Shown here in pieces: positions 55,236 to 63,115 of a DNA stretch of 64,000 nt; position 1 is the first letter of the stretch; every line of letters begins with the position of its first letter. A model generated the notes under the pieces. The model was not told the DNA's origin and did not search any database. It was given only the letters and a program-made list of their open reading frames with translations. The position numbers were made by a program, and so were the translations under genes. Origin of the DNA: Parvularculaceae bacterium (GTDB lineage Bacteria > Pseudomonadota > Alphaproteobacteria > Caulobacterales > Parvularculaceae); contig JAJFFV010000006.1 in assembly GCA_021776475.1 (NCBI GenBank), positions 496,001 through 560,000 on the forward strand, written 5' to 3'.

Positions 55236-56389
55236 AGCGCGGCCTCATAAATGTTGCGAGCAGCGTCCAGAGTCATTTCTCGGGGGTTGTTGACCAGCAA
55301 CCGGGTCTGCAGCATTGCATTCTCTGATAATCGATCGAGATCGCTGTTGGCTATACCGACTTCATGCAAGGTCCTCGGAATTCCTGTAGCCTCGGCAAGC
55401 CCTTCCATGCGGGCGATGAATATGTCCGCAAGCTGACTGTCACTGCCGGCAACGCCAGGATCGATGATAGCCGCAAGCGCGGCATACTCTTTGAAAGCGT
55501 CCGGTAAATTGAACCGCAACACATGCGGCATCACGAGAGAATTGGAGAGCCCGTGCGGCACATGAAAAATACCACCTATCGGATAGGCGAGAGCGTGTAC
55601 TGCCGCTACTGGTGCATTGGCGAACGCTTGCCCGGCCAGCATCGCTCCGAGTAACATTTCGGACCGCGCCGGCAGATCGTCAGTCTTTTCACAAACGGTC
55701 AAAAGGTTCCCGTATAGTTTTTCAAGTGCCGCTCGTGCCAGCATGTCAGATACCGGATTTTTTTTGTGCTTTGATGTATAAGCCTCGAATGCGTGGACCA
55801 TGGCATCAATACCTGTCGCAGCCGTGATGTGTAGCGGTAGACCCAATGTCAATTCCGGATCGAGAAGCGCGAGGTCAGCAAAGAGCTGCGGCGCGACGAT
55901 CCCTTTTTTGGAGGTCTCGCCGGTTGTCAAAATAGAAATGGGTGTGACTTCAGAGCCGGTGCCAGCCGTTGTCGGAATCAGGATCAACGGCACCGTCCGC
56001 GGCGATGTTACGTTGCCGACCCCGTAAATCTGTTCAAGCGGCTGTTTCGAAGTCAGCATCAACGCAATCACTTTGGCTGCGTCCATTGGGCTGCCACCGC
56101 CGAGACCGACGACACAGTCAGCCTCCGCTTCTTTCGCCGCTACGATCGCGTCCAGTACAATTCGTTCCGGCGGGTCGGCGACAACTTTGTCGAAAACACT
56201 GACCCTGAAGCCTGCATGCTTCAGGGACTGGATTGCCGGTTCGATAACGCCGGTGGCAATCAGGTTGGCGTCAGTGACGACAAAGACATTGCGCACCTGG
56301 AAACGCTCGGTCACCGTCACGCCGAGAACTCTTGCAGCGCCATTGCGCAAAATTACCGACGGGGTTGTGCGAAATTCAAATCCAGACAT
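55232..56389 (-). CDS. Iron-containing alcohol dehydrogenase
   Basis: ATG 56389 begins MSGFEFRTTPSVILRNGAA, the usual N-terminus; the upstream frame runs into a tRNA gene and is not coding. The 385-residue product belongs to the group III (Fe-dependent) family: VVGLGGGSPMDAAKV for NAD(P) binding, LILIPTTAGTGSEVTPI, and metal ligands in GIDAMVHAFEAYTS and HALAYPIGGIFHVPHGLSN. The substrate is not evident. It is followed by the thioesterase gene with a four-base overlap, so the two are cotranscribed. Confidence 0.92.
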   Translation of the reverse strand: MSGFEFRTTPSVILRNGAARVLGVTVTERFQVRNVFVVTDANLIATGVIEPAIQSLKHAGFRVSVFDKVVADPPERIVLDAIVAAKEAEADCVVGLGGGSPMDAAKVIALMLTSKQPLEQIYGVGNVTSPRTVPLILIPTTAGTGSEVTPISILTTGETSKKGIVAPQLFADLALLDPELTLGLPLHITAATGIDAMVHAFEAYTSKHKKNPVSDMLARAALEKLYGNLLTVCEKTDDLPARSEMLLGAMLAGQAFANAPVAAVHALAYPIGGIFHVPHGLSNSLVMPHVLRFNLPDAFKEYAALAAIIDPGVAGSDSQLADIFIARMEGLAEATGIPRTLHEVGIANSDLDRLSENAMLQTRLLVNNPREMTLDAARNIYEAAL

Positions 56390-56460
56390 GCCTGTAATTA
56401 TCACGGGCTCACAATACTGTCGTCCTGCTTGTGCAGTCACGTCATCAACCCAAAAATGAA

Positions 56461-56547
56461 TGGTGCGGACGGCGGGACTTGAACCCGCATGGCCATTCGG
56501 CCGACAGATTTTAAGTCTGTTGTGTATACCAATTCCACCACGTCCGC
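56461..56547 (-). tRNA. tRNA-Leu(UAA)
   Basis: On the minus strand the acceptor GCGGACG pairs with CGTCCGC, followed by discriminator A and encoded CCA. The anticodon stem ACAGA/TCTGT encloses CTTAAAA, anticodon UAA. A long variable arm (GGCCGAATGGCC) and the T arm GGGTTCAAGTCCC complete the type II fold. Confidence 0.97.
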
Positions 56548-56683
56548 AGTCGCGCAGAGACCTAAACCGGGCCGAGCGGGCGAGCAAGCAGATTCTGGCG
56601 GTCCGAATAGTCTTTGACTAGTGCATAGCCGGGATAATACACTCCTTCGGTGCAAAATTTTGTGCGGTATGTGGGGTGCATTT

Positions 56684-57244
56684 ATGCTGAGGTCTGGTCG
56701 ATTTTTGAGTGCACTGATTGCGTTGTTGATGGCACCCATAATCAACGGGGCCTATGCTGCCCCCCAGGTGGACGTAACGCCTGAACAACTATTCGAAATG
56801 GCACTGACGGCCTACGAAAAGCAACAATACGAATTCGCCCGGGCGTTCTTTGACAGGGCCTGTACGGGTGGACAGACAGGCGGCTGTTTTAACATGGGCC
56901 TCATGACTGATTACGGCGTTGGCGGTCCAGAAGACAGGGCTCTGGCGCGCACCTATTACAAAAAGGCCTGTGAAGGCGGCGTCGGGGAGGGCTGCTTCTA
57001 CCTTGCCAATATGATGTACAAAGGTGAAGGCGGTGAGGAAAACAGGAAAGCTGCACGAGTCTTTTTTTATGAAGCCTGCGGACTCGGCGGGGTCAAAAGC
57101 TGTTTTCTCTTCGCAGAAATGCTGGATCGGGGTGAGGGCGGCTCCGAAGACAAGCCGCTAGCACAGGCCTATTACAGCAAGGCCTGTGAAAGCGGCTTTG
57201 AAATTGCTTGCGAAACGCTGATGTCGACAGAAGGAGTGTACTGA
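56684..57244 (+). CDS. Exported Sel1-repeat protein with CX7C pairs (Hcp-like)
   Basis: ATG 56684 follows GGGGTG and starts a signal peptide (FLSALIALLMAPIINGAYA). The 186-residue product has four Sel1-like repeats with a period of about 36 residues, each containing the C-x7-C pair that makes a disulfide in Hcp-family proteins: CTGGQTGGC, CEGGVGEGC, CGLGGVKSC, CESGFEIAC. It is probably a periplasmic or secreted disulfide-rich scaffold. It precedes proS by 135 bases in the same direction. Function unknown. Confidence 0.85.
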   Translation: MLRSGRFLSALIALLMAPIINGAYAAPQVDVTPEQLFEMALTAYEKQQYEFARAFFDRACTGGQTGGCFNMGLMTDYGVGGPEDRALARTYYKKACEGGVGEGCFYLANMMYKGEGGEENRKAARVFFYEACGLGGVKSCFLFAEMLDRGEGGSEDKPLAQAYYSKACESGFEIACETLMSTEGVY

Positions 57245-57379
57245 CAAAGACCTATTACTGCGTCAAACCGCAAAATCTTTCCGGTACCCCAATTCTGCTG
57301 CGTTGCAGCATTTCTATCATGGACATTGAAACCAGCGCTTCCTATGAAGGTGGCGCTTTTTGCTCACAGGTTATTGCCC

Positions 57380-58723
57380 ATGCGACTTTCAAAATTCTTC
57401 CTGCCTGTTCTGAAGGAGACACCTTCTGAGGCGAAGATCATCTCACATCAGTTGATGCTTCGCGCCGGTATGGTGCGCCAGGGCGCTGCCGGTATCTATT
57501 CCTGGCTGCCACTTGGCCATCGCGTCCTGCGGAAAATCGAACAGATCGTGCGCGAAGAACAAAACCGTGCAGGCGCCGTCGAAATGCTCATGCCAACGAT
57601 TCAGTCGGCCGATCTGTGGCGAGAAAGTGGACGCTACGAAGCCTATGGCAAAGAGATGTTGCGCATCACTGACCGGCATGACCGGGAAATGTTATTCGGC
57701 CCGACCAATGAAGAACTGATTACGGAAATCGTTCGCTCCGGTGTCCGCTCCTACAAAGACCTGCCTAAAATGCTCTACCACATCCAGTGGAAGTTCCGGG
57801 ATGAGATCCGCCCTCGCTTTGGCGTGATGCGGGGACGTGAATTTCTGATGAAGGATACGTATTCCTTCGATCTGACGCCTGATGAGGCGCGGAAATCTTA
57901 CTATAAAATGTTTGCTGCTTATTTGCGCACCTTTGCCAGGATGGGTTTGAGATCCGTGCCGATGCGCGCCGAAACGGGGCCGATCGGCGGTGATTTGTCG
58001 CATGAGTTTATCGTACTTGCCGATACTGGAGAGAGTGAAGTCTTCTGTCACAAGGGGCTCGTCGATATGGCGGTACCGTCAGCTAACACAGATTTTGACG
58101 GAGATCTGGTCGGCATCTTTAATGAGCGCACATCGCTTTATGCCGCGACCGATGAAATGCACGATGAAACCGAGTTCAACAAAGTGCCTGAAGCGAATCG
58201 TCTTTCGGCGCGCGGCATTGAAGTTGGCCACATCTTCTATTTCGGTACCAAATATTCTGAAGCCATGAAATGTAGCGTTAACGGGCCGGACGGAAAGCCA
58301 TCTTTTATCGAGATGGGGTCTTACGGTGTTGGCGTCTCACGCCTCGTTGGTGCCATCATTGAAGCATACCATGATGAAAATGGCTGCAAATGGCCTGTCC
58401 CGGTCGCTCCATTCCACGTTGGGCTCATCAATCTGAAAACCGGAGATGCTGAGACCGAGCGCGTGTGTACGGAACTTTATCAGAAATTGGAAGCCCAGGG
58501 CGTTGAGGTTCTTTATGACGATACCTCGGCCCGGGCTGGTGAAAAATTTGCCACGATGGATCTTATCGGCCTGCCGTATCAAATTGTTATTGGTCCGCGG
58601 GGCCTCAAAAATGGTGTCATTGAAGTCAAGAACCGCAACGATGGCGCAAAAGACGAATTGCCACCGGACGCAGCTTTTGCCTACGTTACTGATGCTATCA
58701 AAAAGGCGTTAGAATTGGCGTGA
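57380..58723 (+). CDS. proS: Prolyl-tRNA synthetase, short alphaproteobacterial form
   Basis: ProS charges tRNA-Pro. ATG 57380 yields [18 protein letters not shown], the typical beginning. The 447-residue product lacks the large editing insertion of E. coli ProRS, as in the alphaproteobacterial group. It has class II motifs: [41 protein letters not shown] and [17 protein letters not shown], then an anticodon-binding domain. Ribosome-site support is weak. lolC follows after 140 bases. Confidence 0.95.
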   Translation: MRLSKFFLPVLKETPSEAKIISHQLMLRAGMVRQGAAGIYSWLPLGHRVLRKIEQIVREEQNRAGAVEMLMPTIQSADLWRESGRYEAYGKEMLRITDRHDREMLFGPTNEELITEIVRSGVRSYKDLPKMLYHIQWKFRDEIRPRFGVMRGREFLMKDTYSFDLTPDEARKSYYKMFAAYLRTFARMGLRSVPMRAETGPIGGDLSHEFIVLADTGESEVFCHKGLVDMAVPSANTDFDGDLVGIFNERTSLYAATDEMHDETEFNKVPEANRLSARGIEVGHIFYFGTKYSEAMKCSVNGPDGKPSFIEMGSYGVGVSRLVGAIIEAYHDENGCKWPVPVAPFHVGLINLKTGDAETERVCTELYQKLEAQGVEVLYDDTSARAGEKFATMDLIGLPYQIVIGPRGLKNGVIEVKNRNDGAKDELPPDAAFAYVTDAIKKALELA

Positions 58724-58863
58724 TTACGGACTTGATGCGCCAATCGTAAAGACTTGAAATTATTAGGAAATCACCCGAGCTTGATAAGCGAATTACCCAC
58801 TCTACACTTGTGGTTAACGGGGAAAGTAGACAAGTTCAGCGCTTACTTTACGGGTACGAAATA

Positions 58864-60186
58864 ATGACTGTTACAGACGCATTGCGACCACCAGAGACAA
58901 AAAAATCGACCTCAGCGCGGCCCTTTGGCTTGTTCGAGTGGATGGTTGCTCGCCGTTATATCAGCGCAACTAAAAGCGGTGCCGGCGTCTCTCTTATTTC
59001 AATCATCGCCTTTGCTGGTATCATGCTGGCTGTCGCCGTGCTGATAGTGGTTATGTCTGTTATGCAGGGATTTCGGGCGAAGTTGTTGGACCAGCTGCTC
59101 GGTGTCAACGGTCATGTTTTTGTCGAAGGTCAATTGGATACGCCGATCACGGATTATGAAACATTGGCAAATGAGCTTGCTGCCATCCCGGGCGTCACCC
59201 GGACGACCCCGGTAATTCAGTCGCCTGTTTATGTCACCGCTAATGACCAGACCGCCGCAGTGGTTTATGGTATCAGGCCGGATGATCTGAGATCTATCGA
59301 GCTAATTGCTGGCGACGGGCACCTGATTGAGGGAACCCTTGTCGATTTTGGAGACGGTCGCAAAGGCGGCAAAAAGGTTGCACTTGGCGTCGGGCTCGCC
59401 CGCAAGCTCGGGGTTGGGGTCGGCAGCCCGCTCAATATAATTACCGCAGGCGGCGCCGAAACCCCGATGGGCACATCACCGATCCGCGACAAGACGTATG
59501 AAGTCGGCGCGATATATTCCATTGGCATGTCTGAATATGATGGGTTTTTCATTTATATGCCGCTCGAACAGGCGCAGGTATTTTTTAAACGCGGCATCGC
59601 GGTCGACAAAATTGAAGTGCGGGTCGAAAATCCGCAATTATTGAAGGAGTATCAAAAAAATATCGCCGCTGCGGCCGGCCCGGCGACTTACATTTATAAT
59701 TGGCAGGACCTGCATGAGAGTTATTTTCAAGCGCTGCAAACCGAGCGTGCCCTGATGCGGATCATCTTGTCATTGATTGTCGCTGTAGCTTCTCTCAATA
59801 TTATCACCGGTCTTGTGATGCTGGTGAAGGACAAGACGGCGGATATCGCCGTCATGCGTACCATCGGCGCGACACAAGGCGCGGTCATGCGCATCTTCTT
59901 TATTTCAGGATCGCTAATTGGTGCTGCCGGAGCTATTTTTGGCGTTCTGTTGGGAGTCGCTATCAGTCTTAACGTCGCCGGCATAGAAAAATTCATGTCT
60001 GAAGTGGTGGGCTTTTCAATCTTCAATTCTGATATCTACCTGTTCGACGAAATGCCGGCGCAAGTCCAGTTCATGGAAGTGGGCACAGTAACGGTATTCG
60101 CGTTGGCGATGTCGTTTCTGGCAACGATCTATCCAGCAATGCGGGCAGCCAGACTCGATCCCGTCGAAGCGTTGAGGTATGAGTGA
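58864..60186 (+). CDS. lolC: Lipoprotein-releasing ABC transporter permease (LolC/E)
   Basis: LolC/E extracts outer-membrane lipoproteins from the inner membrane and passes them to LolA. I start at ATG 58864. The 440-residue product has the cytoplasmic lead FGLFEWMVARRYISATKSGAGVSLIS, a first membrane segment (about residues 45–68), a large periplasmic domain, and three C-terminal segments with the family's VKDKTADIAVMRTIGATQG, and ends LDPVEALRYE. It overlaps lolD by one base. A single permease gene (LolF-like use as homodimer) is possible. Confidence 0.93.
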   Translation: MTVTDALRPPETKKSTSARPFGLFEWMVARRYISATKSGAGVSLISIIAFAGIMLAVAVLIVVMSVMQGFRAKLLDQLLGVNGHVFVEGQLDTPITDYETLANELAAIPGVTRTTPVIQSPVYVTANDQTAAVVYGIRPDDLRSIELIAGDGHLIEGTLVDFGDGRKGGKKVALGVGLARKLGVGVGSPLNIITAGGAETPMGTSPIRDKTYEVGAIYSIGMSEYDGFFIYMPLEQAQVFFKRGIAVDKIEVRVENPQLLKEYQKNIAAAAGPATYIYNWQDLHESYFQALQTERALMRIILSLIVAVASLNIITGLVMLVKDKTADIAVMRTIGATQGAVMRIFFISGSLIGAAGAIFGVLLGVAISLNVAGIEKFMSEVVGFSIFNSDIYLFDEMPAQVQFMEVGTVTVFALAMSFLATIYPAMRAARLDPVEALRYE

Positions 60187-60917
60187 TGTCAGAGGTTGAA
60201 AAAAAGCTCGCCCCGGCATTGGCGCTCAGAAACATTTCTCGCGCCTATGGCGATCTTAAAATTCTCGAAGATGCCAATCTTGGGATTGCGCGTGGTGAAA
60301 TCGTCGCACTGCTCGGTCCCTCCGGGTCCGGTAAATCGTCGCTGCTTCATATCGCCGCGCTGTTGGAATCACCAAGCGGGGGTGAGGTTTACATCAACGG
60401 CAAGGCAACCTCCAAAATGTCGGATGCCGAAAAGACCAGCATGCGCCGGGATGAACTTGGCTTCGTCTATCAATTCCATCATTTGATGCCGGAATTTACG
60501 GCGCTCGGAAACGTCGCATTGCCACAAATCATCGCCGGAAAATCAAGAAATGCAGCGGAGGCGAGGGCAGAGCACCTATTGGGTGGCCTCGGTCTTTCAG
60601 CGCGGTTGCATCACCAGCCTGCGCAGCTTTCTGGCGGCGAAAAGCAACGTGTCGCACTTGCCCGCGCACTTGCCAACAAGCCGTCGCTGTTGCTCGCCGA
60701 TGAGCCAACGGGAAACCTTGATGTGAAGACTTCGGGGCAGGTTTTTGACGAACTTTTGAATTTGGTCAGGAATGACAATCTTGCCGCCTTGATTGCGACA
60801 CATGATAGGGCACTGGCCATGAAAATGGACCGGATCATAGCCATCCACGAGCGTCGCCTGGTGCGGGTCAGATTACGCCCGAAAGAAGACCGCGCTGAGG
60901 ACAAAGCCGCGGAATAA
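60186..60917 (+). CDS. lolD: Lipoprotein-releasing ABC transporter ATPase LolD
   Basis: The 243-residue ABC ATPase has Walker A GPSGSGKSS, the LolD-specific GFVYQFHHLMPEFTALGNV, signature LSGGEKQRVALARAL, Walker B LLLADEPTGNLD and the H-loop ATHDRALA. ATG 60186 shares a base with the lolC stop. The C-terminus is a charged tail. The gene works with lolC and is important in this window because two lipoproteins of the cytochrome locus would be its substrates if they belong to the outer membrane. Confidence 0.95.
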   Translation: MSEVEKKLAPALALRNISRAYGDLKILEDANLGIARGEIVALLGPSGSGKSSLLHIAALLESPSGGEVYINGKATSKMSDAEKTSMRRDELGFVYQFHHLMPEFTALGNVALPQIIAGKSRNAAEARAEHLLGGLGLSARLHHQPAQLSGGEKQRVALARALANKPSLLLADEPTGNLDVKTSGQVFDELLNLVRNDNLAALIATHDRALAMKMDRIIAIHERRLVRVRLRPKEDRAEDKAAE

Positions 60918-60963
60918 CCTTTCATTGTTGCGCAAGCCAAAGTCACAGCATTTTGTCGTGCGC

Positions 60964-60999
60964 TTGACAATAATTCGATAATTAGCTAAATGTCAATTT
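60964..60999 (+). promoter_or_regulatory. Promoter and dyad upstream of the SdpR-like gene
   Basis: TTGACA (60964–60969) is followed after 17 bases by TAAATG (60987–60992), a weak –10. TTGACA and TGTCAA (60991–60996) are perfect inverted arms, so the promoter lies within a dyad. The GTG start at 61000 follows within about ten bases, which would make a leaderless or near-leaderless mRNA. Autoregulation by the ArsR-family product is likely. Confidence 0.4.
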
Positions 61000-61314
61000 G
61001 TGAGCATCGTCTTCAAAGCCCTTTCAGACCCGACGCGTCGGCGCGTACTGGAATTACTGCGCGCACGTCCCATGAGCGCAGGCGAACTTGCGGACGAGTT
61101 CAACGTATCTAAACCGACCATGTCGGCACATTTCGCAGTGTTGCGCGAAGCCAATCTTGTCGCGTCGGAAAAACACGGCAAATCGGTCGTCTACCAACTG
61201 CAGATGTCAGTTTTGGAAGATGCGCTTTTAAGTTTCGCACAAGCCTTTGGATGGGAATTGCAAGAAAGCAAGCCGGCGAAGCCCAGGCCTTCAGGTCAGG
61301 AGATTATCAAATGA
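61000..61314 (+). CDS. SdpR-like ArsR-family repressor
   Basis: GTG at 61000 begins MSIVFKALSDPTRRRVLELLRARPMSAGELADEFNVSKPTMSAHFAVLREANLVASEKHGKSVVYQL, which matches SdpR, the autorepressor of the B. subtilis sdpRI operon, more closely than metal-sensing ArsR proteins; no cysteine metal site is seen. The 104-residue product has a Lys/Pro tail. The stop overlaps the ATG of an SdpI-like gene (ATGA), the same regulator–membrane protein pairing as in sdpRI, where the membrane protein controls the repressor. Confidence 0.87.
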   Translation: MSIVFKALSDPTRRRVLELLRARPMSAGELADEFNVSKPTMSAHFAVLREANLVASEKHGKSVVYQLQMSVLEDALLSFAQAFGWELQESKPAKPRPSGQEIIK

Positions 61315-61733
61315 GTAGCGAACGGGATTCCACATCACTTGGAAAACTAACAGCCATAACTATTGGCGGCCTCGTAGTCGGCGTTTTGGTTTTGGCCGCC
61401 ACAAAAGAGTTTGGTATACTAGATGCCAGTATTGTAAAGCGCGCTGTGGGAATGGTTTTTGGAACCATGTTGATTGTCGCCGGTAATATCTTACCGAAAA
61501 TTACACAACCGCTAAATTCACAGCGCCGCAATGCGGTCAGTATAAGGATGGTGGAGCGAATCGCCGGTTGGATATTTGTCGTGACGGGGATTGCTTATAT
61601 CTCCGTATGGCTGTTTGCGCCGGGTGAATACGCCATGCTGATTTCATCTATTGTTGGACTTAGCGCTTTTGTTCTTGTCGCCACAATTTGGGCCTGGCTG
61701 ACCCTCCGTGAGCAATCAACCGATCAATATTAG
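61311..61733 (+). CDS. SdpI-like four-helix membrane protein, copy 1
   Basis: The 140-residue product has four predicted membrane segments (about 12–30, 42–60, 76–95 and 105–125). The motif MLIVAGNILPKITQPL resembles the GNxxPK of SdpI, but the SdpI RTPxT motif is absent. In B. subtilis, SdpI protects against the SdpC peptide and sequesters SdpR. A similar sensor–immunity role is possible, but the divergence makes it uncertain. It is related to the 197-residue protein at 61999, sharing GNILPK/GNFLPK, the ERIAGW/ERFTGW segment and the WLFAP/WMFAP segment. Confidence 0.78.
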   Translation: MSSERDSTSLGKLTAITIGGLVVGVLVLAATKEFGILDASIVKRAVGMVFGTMLIVAGNILPKITQPLNSQRRNAVSIRMVERIAGWIFVVTGIAYISVWLFAPGEYAMLISSIVGLSAFVLVATIWAWLTLREQSTDQY

Positions 61734-61749
61734 ACAAGCAGGAGGTTTT

Positions 61750-61956
61750 ATGTTCAATCACTCTTCCATTATACGGATGACGACGTTTCTGATACTTCAT
61801 GCACTTCTTTGGGTGTTCGCAATCTTCCTGGCGGATTCTATCTGGGGTGATGGGGTGTCGCAAGCGGTTGCTTTTGTATTCATCGTCGTCAACACCATTT
61901 TGGCGATAGCAATTCTGCCGAAATTTCACGCGCCCAAATCTGAGTCTAATGACTAG
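61750..61956 (+). CDS. Small two-helix membrane protein, copy 1
   Basis: ATG 61750 has GGAGG five bases upstream. The 68-residue product has two membrane segments (FLILHALLWVFAIFLAD and QAVAFVFIVVNTILAIAIL) and a charged end. It resembles the broken small gene at 62605, and each follows an SdpI-like gene. Function unknown; its place in an SdpR/SdpI-like operon suggests a small accessory or antagonist. Confidence 0.75.
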   Translation: MFNHSSIIRMTTFLILHALLWVFAIFLADSIWGDGVSQAVAFVFIVVNTILAIAILPKFHAPKSESND

Positions 61957-61998
61957 ACCTCTCAACTGGACACTCTCATTCAGGAAGGAAGAGCACAA

Positions 61999-62592
61999 AT
62001 GAGTATACAAACTAAATTCACCTATCCGGTAAAACTCGCGGCCTTAACTGTGTTGGGTTTGGCCGCTGCCAATTGGTACTATGCGCCCGATAAGGCCGGT
62101 CTGTGGGCAAGCCTCATGGTCGCGGCGCTGGCAGCCATCGGCGCAACAATCTTGCTCTCGAGGCGCAGGAAAACACCGCCTGACGTTGGAGAGGGCAAGA
62201 TACCTGCAGCACTTTTCGGTGCCTCGCTGATCTTGGCTGGCTCACTTGCGGCGGGCCTCGCCAATGAGGTGGGCCTCATCAACGCTGACGCCGAAGAGCG
62301 CGCCTCTGGAATAATTATGGGAATGGTACTGATCGTTACCGGTAATTTCCTGCCAAAAGTTGTCCGGCCGTTGAACAAGGGCGCGTGCGATCAAGCCAGG
62401 GCAAAGGCAGCGGAGCGCTTTACCGGATGGGCATTTGTTATTGCCGGAATATTTTACGCGCTGGTATGGATGTTTGCCCCTGTAGATCACGCCAATTCTA
62501 TTTCGTCTCTAGCTGCTGTTAGTGCCTTCATCTCGGCTTTCGCTGCTTGGGTGTGGTTGGTGCGGGGTAAGCTAATCCGAAATCAATATTAG
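61999..62592 (+). CDS. SdpI-like membrane protein, copy 2 (longer)
   Basis: ATG 61999 has CAGGAAGGAAG upstream. The 197-residue product has an additional N-terminal pair of membrane segments (about 12–30 and 33–52) before a core related to the 61311 protein: GIIMGMVLIVTGNFLPKVVRPL, ERFTGWAFVIAGIFYALVWMFAP and a last segment ending VWLVRGKLIRNQY. The final residues QY are shared with copy 1. The relation indicates a duplication of a two-gene unit (SdpI-like plus small membrane gene). Confidence 0.78.
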   Translation: MSIQTKFTYPVKLAALTVLGLAAANWYYAPDKAGLWASLMVAALAAIGATILLSRRRKTPPDVGEGKIPAALFGASLILAGSLAAGLANEVGLINADAEERASGIIMGMVLIVTGNFLPKVVRPLNKGACDQARAKAAERFTGWAFVIAGIFYALVWMFAPVDHANSISSLAAVSAFISAFAAWVWLVRGKLIRNQY

Positions 62593-62604
62593 GGAGGGTT
62601 TTTA

Positions 62605-62803
62605 ATGCGTAGCGCAATCTTCCAGATCTTACACGCCGTTCTGTGGATTTTTCGCCATGTTCCTCGCCGCTAGTCTCTCGGGTGATGCTGCCTGTGCGGT
62701 CGATTTGATACCCTGGATGGCGGTGGCTTATGTCATCACAAACGGGTTTTACTTGCGTCAAAGCACTCCGCTAAATAGCCGATCGATGGCGACAAGCTGG
62801 TGA
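62605..62803 (+). pseudogene. Small two-helix membrane protein, copy 2, frameshifted
   Basis: ATG 62605 has GGGAGGG upstream. The frame gives MRSAIFQILHAVLWIF, parallel to RMTTFLILHALLWVFAIFLA of copy 1, then runs out of frame at the ATTTTTCGCCATG stretch. Deleting one base near 62653 restores AMFLAASLSGDAACAV and VAYVITNGFYLRQ to the TGA at 62801–62803. The gene therefore carries a net +1 insertion next to a T run. It is either decay of the duplicated copy or a homopolymer sequencing error. Confidence 0.75.
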
Positions 62804-62952
62804 GGCAAGTCGTTTTGCTGGGATGCACAAATCCATAGGGACGATTTTCGGTATTTCAGAACGACCGAGCTAAAAAGGAATTTAGCACCCCTTGAAATCG
62901 GAACAAAAAGGAAATATAAAGAGGGCAAAACATGAACAAATAGGAACTCCAG

Positions 62953-63051
62953 ATGTCAAACACCCTGATAATTCGTGACGCAATGGGTCTTGCGGTCCTC
63001 ATCACCATAATCGCTACCGCTAATATGTGGAGCGGGTTGCTCGGTGCTTGA
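62953..63051 (+). CDS. 32-residue hydrophobic peptide; possible remnant of a longer 39-codon frame
   Basis: ATG 62953, after AGGAACTCC, encodes a 32-residue product with one hydrophobic segment (GLAVLITIIATANMW). In the same frame and seven codons upstream, ATG 62932 has AGAGGG ahead of it but is followed three codons later by TAG (62941–62943). So the original frame may have been a 39-codon peptide broken by a TAG. It could equally be a start after a translated mini-ORF. It follows the SdpI-like operon and precedes dnaE. Confidence 0.4.
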   Translation: MSNTLIIRDAMGLAVLITIIATANMWSGLLGA

Positions 63052-63115
63052 TCTTCATCTCAGTTGTGGGAAAAAGTGCGGCGCTGCCGCTTCATGACTC
63101 TGATAAAAAGGTCAC

